In this document: piece after piece, positions 53,136 through 62,568 of the stretch | Layout of the letters: each line of letters starts with the position of its first letter | Position numbering within the stretch: the first letter of the stretch is position 1 | Assembly: GCA_025594325.1 (NCBI GenBank) | Contig: JANHCV010000010.1 | Location: 1,488,001 to 1,552,000 of the forward strand | From: Blastocladiella emersonii ATCC 22665 | Taxonomy: Eukaryota > Blastocladiomycota > Blastocladiomycetes > Blastocladiales > Blastocladiaceae | DNA: 64,000 nt | Direction of reading: 5' to 3' | Notes under the pieces: generated by a model | The model's database searches: none | What the model was told of the DNA's origin: nothing | Seen by the model: the letters and a program-made list of their open reading frames with translations, nothing else | Program-made: the position numbers and the translations under genes

Positions 53136-54798
53136 ATGCACCCCCATGCGAGCACGCACCATGTAACCGCGCGCAACCGCCCCGCCGCCGCCTTTATCGA
53201 CCGGCTGTCCGACGAGGTCGTGGCGCTGGTCCTCGCGTGCCTGGCGCCCGCCGACATGGCGTGCGCCGCGCGGGTGTCGCGGCGGTGGCACCGGCTGTCG
53301 CGCGACGGCTCGGTACGCCTTCCCTCACCCACACATCCTCCGTACCCGCCATCTCATTCCACCGAAGTAGGTCTGGCGCACGCTCTTCCTGCGTCACTTC
53401 ACGGCGCACGTGCACGACGCGCAGTGGGCGGCGTCGATCGCGGCGCAGTCGGTGCGCGGGCCGCAGTGGCGCGCGCTGTTCCGCGTGCAGCTCAACTGGT
53501 CGCGCGGCGTCGGGCGCGCCGTGCGGATGGTCCCGACGGCGATGCGTGCCGCCGCTGCAGGCGGAGTCGACCTGCCGCGCGTCTACGCCGTGCTACCATG
53601 TGACGACGTGCTGGTTGCGGCGCAGGGCAACGTCGTCGACGTGTTTGCCGCGGACGGGGTAAGGCGGGCGAGCGTGCGGGTCGCGCCGGCCGAGCCGATC
53701 GTCGGCATCTTTGCTGAGGACGGCGAGGTCGCGGTGGCGATGACGCCGACGCACCTGCACCGCATCGGCATCTCCAAAGACTCGGCCACCATCACAACAA
53801 GCGTGCGGCACGACCTGGTCCGCCCGACGCGGCCCGCGCACCGGACTTTGCCCGTCGTCCACGGCCACCTCGCGGGCGGGACGCTCGCCGTCGTCGTGCT
53901 CACCGAGACCGCCGCCTCCCTCTCCCTCCTCGACACGCGCACGGGCCGCGTCGTGCACACGTCGCACGGTCTCCCGACACTCACCCCGCTCACGACGCTG
54001 GCGGTCCACGCGTCGCTCGAATCCACCACCTTCCGCGTGCGCGTCATGTACGCCGCGCAGCTGTACACGCCGGCCCCGCTCCCGCCGCTGCACGAGGTAA
54101 GGGTCCAGCACCTGTCCTTTTGCCCGCGCACCTGGACCCAGACCGAGCCGAGCCGCGTCGCCGTCCCCTCGCCCGCCAACCCGGCCTTCGCCTCCCCGAC
54201 CTGCACCACGCCGGTCCCCGCGACACATGCCGTGACCCCGCGCCACGCGCGCATCACGCACCTCGCGTACGACGCCCACGGCGGGTACCTCGCCGCGGGG
54301 CACGCCGACGCGAGCGTGTCCGTGTACCTTTTGCGGGACACGCGAGTGCACCTCCTCGCGGCGCTCTCGCCGACGCACGCGTGCGCACTGCAGGGCGTCG
54401 CGGTACACGCGGGCACGGGCCGCGTGGTCTCCGTGGGAGCGGACGGGCGCGCGCGTGTGTGGCAGCTCGAGCCCGGGACCGGGATCGCGCGCGCGGGGGA
54501 CGGCGCGGTCGTGTTTCGCCAGCAGCGGCGGGAGGTCGAGGCAAGGAGTAAGGTCGCGGTGCTGCACCTCAAGCGCGATGCGAGGCGGGTCGCACGGGTG
54601 CCTGTTCCCGCGAAGCAGGGCGGGGGATGCGAGTGGCGCGCGGTCCGTGTGCGCGGCGACGCCATGGTGTCCGAGGTGCACGTTAGCGACGCGCCATCAC
54701 AAGAAGGAGAAGGCGAGCGCGTGTGGGTCAGCTTCTCGCAGTCGCGGCTCGTGTGCGGGTACGCGCGGCACGCGGTCGCCGTCGATTTTGGGCATTGA
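53136..54798 (+). CDS. F-box protein with a beta-propeller-like C-terminal region
   Basis: Exons 53136-53312 and 53371-54798 with a 58-nt intron (GTACGC...TAG), phase 0; 534 aa. The F-box lies at about residues 20-65: FIDRLSDEVVALVLACLAPA, ACAARVSRRWHRLSRD, then VWRTLFLRHF across the intron. Repeated four-strand units follow that look like diverged WD40 blades: VLVAAQGNVVDVFAADGV, GTLAVVVLTETAASLSLLDT, ITHLAYDAHGGYLAAGHADA with SVSVYLL, and GVAVHAGTGRVVSVGADGRA with RVWQL, the clearest WD-like end. F-box proteins link a substrate to the SCF ubiquitin ligase through Skp1, with the propeller binding the substrate. Substrate unknown. Tail to tail with CSN8 (43 bp). Confidence 0.85.
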
Positions 54799-54841
54799 GT
54801 ACAACAGAGCTCGGGGTGTGTATGAACAAAGAGGGAGGTGA

Positions 54842-55658
54842 TCAGACGGTGCCGAGCCGGACGACAAAGTCGGTGAGCTGGGCGGCGTTGGCGAGGCCGA
54901 ACCCGTCGCCGGTGCCGTCCTCGGACACGGGCTCGGTGGCGGCGAGCTCGCGCTTGGCGGGCGTGTACAGCTGCGTCGCCTCGTCGTAGGTCCATCCGCG
55001 CTCGAGCAGGTCTACAGCGTCAGCAGTCAGTCAGCACTCGCATCGCCAACCGCCCAAAGAAACAACGTACGCTCGCGCGGGTACACGTCCGCGACCGCGG
55101 CGCGGCGGATCGCCGTGTACGTGGCCTCGACGCGCTCGAGGTGGCGGCGCGCGAGAATGTCGGCGGCAGCCGACGCGATCGGGACGAGCGGCGACTGGTC
55201 GGCGGCGGCGGTGACGAGGGCGCGGAACCCGGCGACCAGCGCCACGGTGCGGTGCTCGCGCAGCAGGTGGTATAGCTCGATCAGGCCCGCCGCGATGGGC
55301 GACTTGGCCGTCTGTGCGCGCCGGATGATGTGTAGGCACGACGGGCTAGTGCGACGGGTATGAGTCGAGCGTCGAGGAGAAGGTGGCAGCGTGGGGAGAC
55401 GTACACATCCTCGCTGGCGAGGGTCAGGACGAGGAGCAGCGGGAACAGGTCGTTGGGCAGCGGCTGGCCGAGGTGCTCCATCTGGTACTAGACTCGGGGA
55501 AAGCGAGCGAGGGTGCCGCGTCAGCGCGCCGTGCTGCCGGGTGATGGTCGCGAGCAGGACAACCGGACCTGCAGCTCAAAGTCCTCTGCGTCGGCGAGGG
55601 CCTCGGCGAGGCGGCCCTTGCGCAGGTGGTTGCTGACTTCGGGGAGGAGGTGTTCCAT
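54842..55658 (-). CDS. CSN8: COP9 signalosome subunit 8 (CSN8)
   Basis: Four exons: 55658-55569, 55487-55405, 55345-55071, 55011-54842; introns 59-81 nt (GTCCGG, GTACGT, GTACGT; all TAG); 205 aa, the usual CSN8 size. MEHLLPEVSNHLRKGRLAEA starts the helical bundle. HLGQPLPNDLFPLLLVLTLA, SPIAAGLIELYHLLREHRTV and RRHLERVEATYTAIRRAAVA continue the CSN8/PSD8/eIF3K fold. LLERGWTYDEATQLYTPAKR corresponds to the winged-helix end (L-x-x-GW...D...P) typical of CSN8. The COP9 signalosome removes NEDD8 from cullins, so this subunit acts on the same ligases that use F-box proteins such as the neighbouring gene; adjacency alone is weak evidence of a link. PSMD8/Rpn12 is the alternative but is longer. Confidence 0.78.
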
Positions 55659-56033
55659 GGCTTTGCGTTGATGATTCTTTGGGGGAGAGCGAGCGCGTCG
55701 CTCACGGAAGCGAAGCATCGAGTCGACGGGAGCGGGCGGCAGAGGAAACGCGCGCTGACTCGCGTGGCGGCGGCGTCACGTTGGCGATCGCCTTTCTCTG
55801 GAACAGGTCAACAGTCTGCCCGATTCGCCCGGCCTGTCTCCCCTCGCCCCCGACCCCCTGCAACGTATCAACCACCGCCGCGCGAGCTCTGCGACTGCCC
55901 GCACTGCGCTCTGTCCAGGTGTGCGCCGCCCCTGCCGCCACCCCGTGCCCATGCATCGCTCGGAGAGCTCATCCTCTACCTGGCGCTGCGAGTGTAGCAC
56001 AGCCCTTCAGCCACCACCAACTTCTGAATCACC

Positions 56034-56723
56034 ATGTCCCGCCACAACGACCGCATGCGCGACCCCTGGTACGCCCGATGGACGGCTGCCGTCGCTCGAT
56101 ATCAGCGAGGCACTGACCGCTGGTCCCTGAATCTGTAGCCCATGGGTGATCCTCAACGACGCCGGCGGTGCGTTCGCCATGGGCGCCATTGGCGGTGCCG
56201 GCCTGCACTTTATCAAGGGCGCGCGCAACGCGCCTCGGGTACGTCGCTCGGTCGCTCCCCGCCCTACTGCTGCGCCACCCTCCACTCACACGTTTGTCGG
56301 CGGCGAATAGGGCGAGCGGTTCGCTGGCGCCATCTCGTCCATGAAGGCGCGCGCGCCCGTGACGGGCGGCGGGTTCGGCGTGTGGGGCGGGCTCTTCTCG
56401 CTGTTCGACTGCACGTTCGCCGGCCTGCGTGAAAAGGAGGACTCGTGGAACTCGATCATGTCCGGGTTCGTGACGGGCGGCGTGCTCGCTGCTCGCTGTA
56501 CGTGTTTCTCGTTGAGGACGGTCCATGACTTGGAGGCTGACACTCATGTTCTCCCAATCTAGCCGGCTGGAAGGCCTCGCTGACGTCGGCGACGGTCGGC
56601 GGCGTGCTGCTCGCCATGATCGAGGGCGCCATGGTCCTCATGAACCGGACCCAGGCCGACGCCTTCCGCCCGCAGGCCCCACTGCTGCCCGAGGACCTGC
56701 AGCAGCAGTCGTCCATGCAGTAA
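56034..56723 (+). CDS. TIM17: TIM17, channel subunit of the mitochondrial TIM23 translocase
   Basis: Exons 56034-56068, 56139-56238, 56311-56497 and 56563-56723; introns 65-72 nt with GTACG donors and TAG acceptors; 160 aa. The product starts [20 protein letters not shown], then [20 protein letters not shown] (membrane helix 1), [60 protein letters not shown] and [18 protein letters not shown]. The acidic residues near the N-terminus (Asp in NDRMRD and LND) and the LREKEDxWN loop are typical. TIM17 with TIM23 imports presequence proteins across the inner membrane. Divergent from CSN8, 375 bp apart. Confidence 0.96.
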
Positions 56724-56954
56724 GTCTGCCGGCCGCTCGCTTGTTTTTGTTCTACTACCTGTTCTCTCCTCTCTGTGATATACGATCCCTCTAGGCTTAC
56801 ACCACATTCACGCGATGCCGACGGTGATGCCATGCCGTGGGAACGTGCACCCTGCCTACACGATCCGCGGACACGCGCGTCTCTCGCCCACCGCGCCTAA
56901 CCTTCGGATCGGCGCGCTTCTCCCGCTGTCTCCCCCACCGTCGCCACTTCTACC

Positions 56955-57797
56955 ATGGACGCTTCTTCTTCTTACGCATCGACGCCTCATGGATCGCCAC
57001 CACGCTCACCCCAACGGCCGCGCGAGCCAGCACCCGCGACGATCACCGCCGATCCGGAACCCCACACCCTCGCGACGTGCCCGCACCGCGCCGACCGGCT
57101 GCTGACCGTCGCTCCCGCCCCGGGCTCTGCCGCGTCGACCGGCGCACCGGTCCCCGCCCCCGCGATCGACGCGTCGCTGCTCCCGCGCGACACGCTGTAC
57201 ATGTCCCTTCCCGACGCCGTGGTCGGCTGCGCGCACCTGCTCCCGTCAGGCCACCACCTCGCCATCGCTCTCTCCTCTGCCGCCGACCTGCTCGCCTCCC
57301 TCCGCCACGCGCCGCCGGGATGCGATCTCGCGCTACACGTCACGCGCACGGGCACGATCCACTTGGCGCTGACCCGGCCCGCCCTCGACGCGCTGTGGCG
57401 GCCATGCACGCGCCTCGTCGCGAGGTCCGTCGCGGCCCCGTTCGCAACGGCGGACGCGGTCAAGCTGTGTCGCGCGATGCACGCCGCGGGGCGGTCGCGG
57501 ACGCGCGTCGACGTGTCAGGGTTGCTGGCGGAGGGTGGAGGGGAGAGGTGTGTGGCCGTGGTCCCAATGGAAAGCGGGTCGATGGCCGTCCTGGTCGCGG
57601 ACGCGCCGCGGCCGGCGTGGTCGATGATTGTTGAACACGTCGCGGCACTGGTCGTGGACGCGGCGCGGTACTCGGCCGAGTACGCCGCGTACGTCGCGCA
57701 CCGAGTCGCAACCGTTGTCGCGTGGCTCGGCTGGCCTGAGATCCTGCTGCTCAAGGCCGGCGCGGCGGCGTCCCTGACAAGGACAAAGGCGGACTGA
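56955..57797 (+). CDS. Unknown intronless protein, 280 aa
   Basis: The ATG at 56955 opens a 280-codon frame. The first ~70 residues are Pro/Ala/Ser-rich and disordered. The middle is globular with alternating strands and helices: DTLYMSLPDAVVGCAHLLPS, HHLAIALSSAADLLASLRHA, DLALHVTRTGTIHLALTRPA, LDALWRPCTRLVARSVAAPF, CVAVVPMESGSMAVLVADAP. A long helix at the C-terminus (SMIVEHVAALVVDAARYSAE, YAAYVAHRVATVVAWLGWPE, ILLLKAG) is amphipathic and could lie on a membrane. No signal peptide. No family recognised. The strand pattern of the middle part vaguely resembles a sliding-clamp-like or roadblock-like fold, but I do not claim it. Confidence 0.72.
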   Translation: MDASSSYASTPHGSPPRSPQRPREPAPATITADPEPHTLATCPHRADRLLTVAPAPGSAASTGAPVPAPAIDASLLPRDTLYMSLPDAVVGCAHLLPSGHHLAIALSSAADLLASLRHAPPGCDLALHVTRTGTIHLALTRPALDALWRPCTRLVARSVAAPFATADAVKLCRAMHAAGRSRTRVDVSGLLAEGGGERCVAVVPMESGSMAVLVADAPRPAWSMIVEHVAALVVDAARYSAEYAAYVAHRVATVVAWLGWPEILLLKAGAAASLTRTKAD

Positions 57798-57862
57798 GTA
57801 GACAAAACGTTGGCGGCGCGATGCCCCGCGAGTGTGTATATACGAACAAAACTTCTCCCCAT

Positions 57863-59998
57863 CTACTGGCTCGTCGCCTCGCGGTACACCTTGGTCCCGA
57901 GACACGTGGCGAGATCCACGACGCGCGCGCCGGGCACCCCGCGGACGGCCTTGACGAGGTCGCGGACCATGGACATGCCCCACGGCGTGCCGTCGCGGAC
58001 CCCGACGATCGCCGACCCCTCTCCACCCTCCTTGAGCGCGCGCTCGATCTGCCCCACCACGCCCGCCGGGTCAAACGCGGCCCCCGTCTCGGCGACGCGC
58101 ACGCTCGGCACCACGACCGTGTACCCGTGCGTGGCGAGCATCGCGAGCGGGGCCCCCGACACGGGCGCGCCGCCGGGCGCCATGTACACGGCGGGGATCC
58201 CGGCCTTGGACCCCGCGCGCGCGGCCGACGGGGTGCCCGCGACGGCGCGCCCGATGGCGAGCTCGGCCGCGAGCAGATCCGCGCGCGCGTCGCCCAGCGC
58301 GCGGAACGACGAAGGCGACGTCGCGGCGACGCCCATGGACCCGACGACGTGCCCCGCGCGCGCGAGCGTGACCACGGTACCCGGCAGCGCGGGCGCCGAC
58401 GATCCCGCAAAAAGGAGCTTGTCGGCGGGGACAAAGAACGCGGCCGTGACGTTCTCCACCGCCAAGTCGCGCAGGAGCGCGGGGGTGTAGCTCGTCGGCG
58501 CGTCGTAGAAGACGAGCGCGACGTCGCCGCGGCGCGCGCACGTGCGGCGCACCGGCGGGGTCGCGGGGCACGCGCCGCAGCCCGACGGACAGGTGCCGCA
58601 CGTCACCTTGCGCGTGTCGCACGACGTCGCGGAGCGGATCAGCGGGCACAGCGGGGCCGAGGTGGGGGTGGGCCCGGCGGTGGAGCGGAGGATGGTGGTG
58701 GTCGTTGTCAGCAGGCTCGTGGTCACCGTCACCTTGCCCGGCGCCGCGGTGGGCGCGGGAGCGGCGGTCGCGGGCAGCGTCACCGTGAGCGTGGCGATGG
58801 ACGCGGACACGGTCCCGTTGGCCGGGCGCACGACGGATGTGGTGACCGTGACGCGGGGCGTCGGCGCAGCGGGCTGGGCGGCCGCAGTCCCGGGCAGCGT
58901 GACCGTGACGGGGACAGGGACCACGACGACGGACGTGACGACGGTCCCGTTCCCGCCCACTGGTACGGAAACGTTGGTGTACTTGGCGTCGATCTTAGCG
59001 AGATCCGCGGTGAGCGCGGCGGGGAACGCGACACAGAACGGCGGGTTGGTGCAGCTCGCATGCGGGAAGACGGGCGCGGGGGGCGCGTTGCGCGGCGCCG
59101 TCGGCGTGCACTGGGTAGACGCGGGCGCGCACACGTTGTTGATGCAGCACCCGGCCGGGCACTCGAACGTGAACTTGCACGCGCGCGGCGCGGGGGTGCC
59201 CGTCGGCGAGGGGCGGGAAACGGTGGTCGAGGTGAGCGTGAAGGGCGGGAGCGTCGGGAACAGCGACACGCTCGGCCGGCCGCGGTTCGCGTCTACGATC
59301 AGGGCCACGTCCGAGTCGATCGTGTCGCCGCCCGTGACGGGGGACGCGGTCGCGGTCGCGGTCGCAGCGGCAGTGGGGAGGGTAGGCGCGGTCGGATCGG
59401 CCGACGACGAGGAGGAGGCAGAGGCCGTGGCCGCGGGAACCGACGGGGTCGAGGGTGCCGGGACAACGGGCGACGGCGACGCGATGGGCGAGGCCGGCGG
59501 ACTCTGCGTCGGGCGCGCGATCACAGGCATCGCAGCACTATCATCCGTAGTTGCCGGCGCGCCATTGGACGTGGTGACGACCGGGTTGATCACAGTCGAC
59601 GAGATGCGCGCGACGACCTGGACCGACGTGTGCGACGGCAGCGGCTGGCGGAACAGCTCGACGTTATCGTCGGCGTCGCCGTCACCACCACGCGCTGGCT
59701 TGGAGCCCGCAGCGACGAGCTCGCCCGAGCCGTCGGGGAGCGAGACCCCGCTGCCCGCCGCGGGTTTCGGGTTGGCGCGCCACGCGGTGGGCGCGGGCGC
59801 GACCTTGACGAGGACGGGCGCCGTGGACGTCGCCGCGATGGGCCGGCCATCAGCGCCGAGCGCGCCGGCCGTGGTGTTGGACGCGACGGCCTGCTGCAGC
59901 GCGGCGCCGCTGCCCTGCGACGTGTACACGACGACGGACGTGCCGACGGCGGCCGCGAGAAAGACCGCGGTGATGGCGATGAACTTGTTGGACGGCAT
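57863..59998 (-). CDS. Membrane-anchored, Ser/Thr-rich wall-type protein with a degenerate polysaccharide-deacetylase (NodB) domain
   Basis: Intronless, 711 aa. An N-terminal helix (FIAITAVFLAAAVGTSVVVY) serves as signal or anchor. About 430 residues of Ser/Thr/Pro/Ala/Val-rich sequence follow, a typical O-mannosylated stalk, with one small Cys module (CKFTFECPAGCCINNVCAPA) and a second Cys cluster (CPLIRSATSCDTRKVTCGTC ... CGACP). From about residue 490 the fold resembles NodB: GDVALVFYDAPTSYTPALLR, DLAVENVTAAFFVPADKL, AGHVVGSMGVAATSPSSF, AVYMAPGGAP, ATHGYTVVVPSV. The catalytic/metal positions are altered: TFDDGP has become VFYDAP, and the HxxxH zinc motif is lost after AGHVVG. It is therefore probably a non-catalytic chitin- or glycan-binding relative. 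Confidence 0.75.
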   Translation of the reverse strand: MPSNKFIAITAVFLAAAVGTSVVVYTSQGSGAALQQAVASNTTAGALGADGRPIAATSTAPVLVKVAPAPTAWRANPKPAAGSGVSLPDGSGELVAAGSKPARGGDGDADDNVELFRQPLPSHTSVQVVARISSTVINPVVTTSNGAPATTDDSAAMPVIARPTQSPPASPIASPSPVVPAPSTPSVPAATASASSSSSADPTAPTLPTAAATATATASPVTGGDTIDSDVALIVDANRGRPSVSLFPTLPPFTLTSTTVSRPSPTGTPAPRACKFTFECPAGCCINNVCAPASTQCTPTAPRNAPPAPVFPHASCTNPPFCVAFPAALTADLAKIDAKYTNVSVPVGGNGTVVTSVVVVPVPVTVTLPGTAAAQPAAPTPRVTVTTSVVRPANGTVSASIATLTVTLPATAAPAPTAAPGKVTVTTSLLTTTTTILRSTAGPTPTSAPLCPLIRSATSCDTRKVTCGTCPSGCGACPATPPVRRTCARRGDVALVFYDAPTSYTPALLRDLAVENVTAAFFVPADKLLFAGSSAPALPGTVVTLARAGHVVGSMGVAATSPSSFRALGDARADLLAAELAIGRAVAGTPSAARAGSKAGIPAVYMAPGGAPVSGAPLAMLATHGYTVVVPSVRVAETGAAFDPAGVVGQIERALKEGGEGSAIVGVRDGTPWGMSMVRDLVKAVRGVPGARVVDLATCLGTKVYREATSQ

Positions 59999-60912
59999 GG
60001 CGGGCAGGCGGGTCTATCGGTCTAGGTTGTGCCGTCGAGGGAGGGGAGGGGAGGGGAGAGTGTGGCGCAAGTCCTGCACGCAGGGACGAGTCGAGTCGAG
60101 GTGCAATGGCGATGGTATCGTCTAGCGAGCGGCGGCGACGGCGGCGGCGTGGAGGCGCCGGGGAGCGCTGTGGAGTGCAGCAAGTCTCGCTCGCGTTAGC
60201 GCGGTATGAGTAGCGTGGGGACGGTGTCCCTTGCAGGAAGAGGGAGCAGTTGAGGTGTGGCGACGACGAGGGCGGACGCCGCAGCAAGCGGGACCCGGAC
60301 AGGCGAGGCGCGCTGGCTGGGTCTGGCCGACCACTGAAAAGCCCGCACCTCGGGTCGCAGCCACGCGACCAACGTCACTCCCGCTTGTCGCTTGTGACGT
60401 TGGCGGACAAGGGCCCACGGTGGCCATGGTCATTTCGTTGCGTGAGAGTTTTATGCAGGATCACGGCGGCGATCAGGCAACGGCCAACACGACGCGAAGA
60501 CGCGCGCGCGTCACGGTGGCCGCGGCCGTGGCCATGGCCATGGCCATCGAACTCAACGAGAAGAAGCATACGATGGACGCGGCCAGGGCCACCGACCTCG
60601 ACGAGAGGAACGACACGATTGACGAGGCCATGGCCGTGACCATCCACCTTGCCAAGTCAAAAGATTCGGCAGTAAATCAGGTCTATTTCGAACAACGCTG
60701 CCCCAACAATGAACGTTCACACAAGCAAATAGTAGTATGGAGGCAATACAGCAGTAGGGGCAGGTGGAGGGGGGGGTTGTACACGCAAAAGAGGGGAAAA
60801 AGAAAGTGATCGAGGGCATCCTGGTCGAAGTGGACCGAGGCCGCCCTCGCTAGTGAGGAAAATGGGGAGGGCACACGCGTAAATCTCCCATGGGGGCGAA
60901 GAGCAAACGAGT
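59999..60912. other. Intergenic; G-rich run and CCATGG repeats, no gene seen
   Basis: Four runs of three to four G separated by single A (about 60039-60057) could form a G-quadruplex in the 5' flank of the deacetylase-like gene. A GGCCATGGCCATGGCCATCG repeat lies near 60531-60550. The plus-strand frame there has coding-like length but only low-complexity content. Confidence 0.4.
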
Positions 60913-62568
60913 TTAGGCGAGGATGCCGGCAATCGAGGCCGAGCAGAAGGTGCACATGGTGCCGACGATCATGGCCGACACGGCGAGGCGGGCAATGTCG
61001 CCGCGGCGCGACGGGGCCATGGCGCCGAGGCACCCGATCTGGATACCGACCGACCCGATGTTGGCGAAGCCGCACAGCGCGTAGATGGCAATGAGCTCAC
61101 CACGGGCCGACAGCTGGCGGGGCGGGGCCGGGGCGTCGGGCGAGGGCGCGTTGCCGAGGAGCGCCGACAGGTCGGCGTAGGCGGCGAACTCGTTGACGAC
61201 CATCTTGGTGCCGAGGAGACGGCCGACCTTGAGGCACTCGGACGTGGGCGTGCCGAGGATCCAGGCGAAGGGCCAGAACACGTACGACAGGATGAGGCCG
61301 ATCGAGATGGGCTCGGTCGGGTTGAGGTAGCGGAAGAACTCCATGCAGATGATGTTGCACAGGTTGAAGAGCGAGATGATGGCGAGCAGCGAGCCGGTGA
61401 TGAGACCGGCGAGGTGCATACCCTGGGCGGCGCCGTTGGCGGCAGCGTGCAGCACGTTGGCCTCACGGTGCTCCTCGACGGGGATCGACACCTCGCCCTT
61501 GGTGATCGAGTTCTCGGTCTCCGGGATGCGCAGCTTGGACAGGGCGAGCGAGCAGGGGACCGACATGACGCACGACGTGATGATCGAGGTGGCGTCGATC
61601 TTGAACAGGCCGGTGAAGGCCGACAGGACGGAACCGGAGATGGTCGAGAAACCGGACGTCATGATCGAGTGGATCTCGGACTCGGTCATGAACTCGAGGA
61701 AGGGCTGGACGAGCAGGGCCGACTCACCCTGGCCGACGAAGGGCGAGGCCGCGGCGACCACCGACTCGGAACCGGACGTGTCCATGAGGCGGACCATGAC
61801 CCAGGCGAACTTGATGAGCAGCCACTGCATGGCGCCGAGGTAGTAGACGACCTGGATGAAGGACGCGAAGAAGACGACGGCGGGGAGCACCGTGGTCAGG
61901 AAGATCGAGTACTTGGGTCCGTCGGCCCACAGGAAGCCGAGACCGTAGATCTTGCCGAGGTCGAGGAACTCGGCCACAATGTGGGCGACGAACGAGAAGA
62001 CGGTCTTGCCGATCCACGTCTTGAGCACGATGAGGCCGAGAATGAACTGGGCGAGGATGCCGACCGAGACGAGGCGGAAGTTGACGGCCGAGCGGTGCTT
62101 GGAGGTACCGTACAGGAGGCCGAGGATGACGATCAGGCCGAGGAGCGAGCGGGCGCGCTCGAGCTTGGTGCCGCGGTCCGAGTCGGGGATGATGATGATC
62201 GAGACAACGGCGATGGCGAGGGTCAGGGCGCCGAAGAGCGCGGCCTTGATGAGCGGGGACACGGCCTCGAAGGGCTTGAAGATGGTGCCGAAGACGACGG
62301 CGAAGGGCTTGGTCAGCGTGTCGTTGGAGATGCGCTTGGTCAGGATCTTGGCGATGATGCAGAAGTAGAGGAAGGCCGGGAAGGCGATGGTGTCGGGGTG
62401 GTTGCCCCAGGCGAAGACGAGCCACACGGTCAGACCAATGACGATGATGGCGTCGACGACGCGCTGCAGGGTCGAGTCCTTGAACTCGGCCGCGGCCGCG
62501 GGAGCGGGCGCAGGGGCGGCCACACCGGCCGCCTTCTCGAGCGACTTGGTATCCTCGGATGCGGTCAT
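60913..62568 (-). CDS. Concentrative nucleoside transporter (CNT/SLC28 family)
   Basis: Intronless, 551 aa from the ATG at 62568. After a 30-residue Ala/Pro-rich start come three helices, then the CNT core: SAVNFRLVSVGILAQFILGL, LPAVVFFASFIQVVYYLGAM, SGSESVVAAASPFVGQGESA (the GQxE motif of re-entrant loop 1, binding nucleoside), FMTESEIHSIMTSGFSTISG and SVLSAFTGLFKIDATSIITS. Later come YLNPTEPISIGLILSYVF, GTKMVVNEFAAYADLSALLG (NEF motif) and LSARGELIAIYALCGFANIG, followed by SVGIQIGCLGAMAPSRRGDI. The family carries nucleosides into the cell with Na+ or H+. CNT genes are scattered in fungi and absent from many Dikarya. Strong codon bias on this strand suggests high expression. Confidence 0.94.
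   Translation of the reverse strand: MTASEDTKSLEKAAGVAAPAPAPAAAAEFKDSTLQRVVDAIIVIGLTVWLVFAWGNHPDTIAFPAFLYFCIIAKILTKRISNDTLTKPFAVVFGTIFKPFEAVSPLIKAALFGALTLAIAVVSIIIIPDSDRGTKLERARSLLGLIVILGLLYGTSKHRSAVNFRLVSVGILAQFILGLIVLKTWIGKTVFSFVAHIVAEFLDLGKIYGLGFLWADGPKYSIFLTTVLPAVVFFASFIQVVYYLGAMQWLLIKFAWVMVRLMDTSGSESVVAAASPFVGQGESALLVQPFLEFMTESEIHSIMTSGFSTISGSVLSAFTGLFKIDATSIITSCVMSVPCSLALSKLRIPETENSITKGEVSIPVEEHREANVLHAAANGAAQGMHLAGLITGSLLAIISLFNLCNIICMEFFRYLNPTEPISIGLILSYVFWPFAWILGTPTSECLKVGRLLGTKMVVNEFAAYADLSALLGNAPSPDAPAPPRQLSARGELIAIYALCGFANIGSVGIQIGCLGAMAPSRRGDIARLAVSAMIVGTMCTFCSASIAGILA

Noticed and set aside
56955-57797. Naming the 280-aa protein as a DNA-damage clamp subunit
   Set aside because: Only a vague strand pattern supports it; no motif specific to that family could be identified.
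57821-60025. Plus-strand 734-codon frame over the deacetylase-like gene
   Set aside because: Antisense shadow with almost only Arg, Gly, Asp and Ala; no start context or homology.
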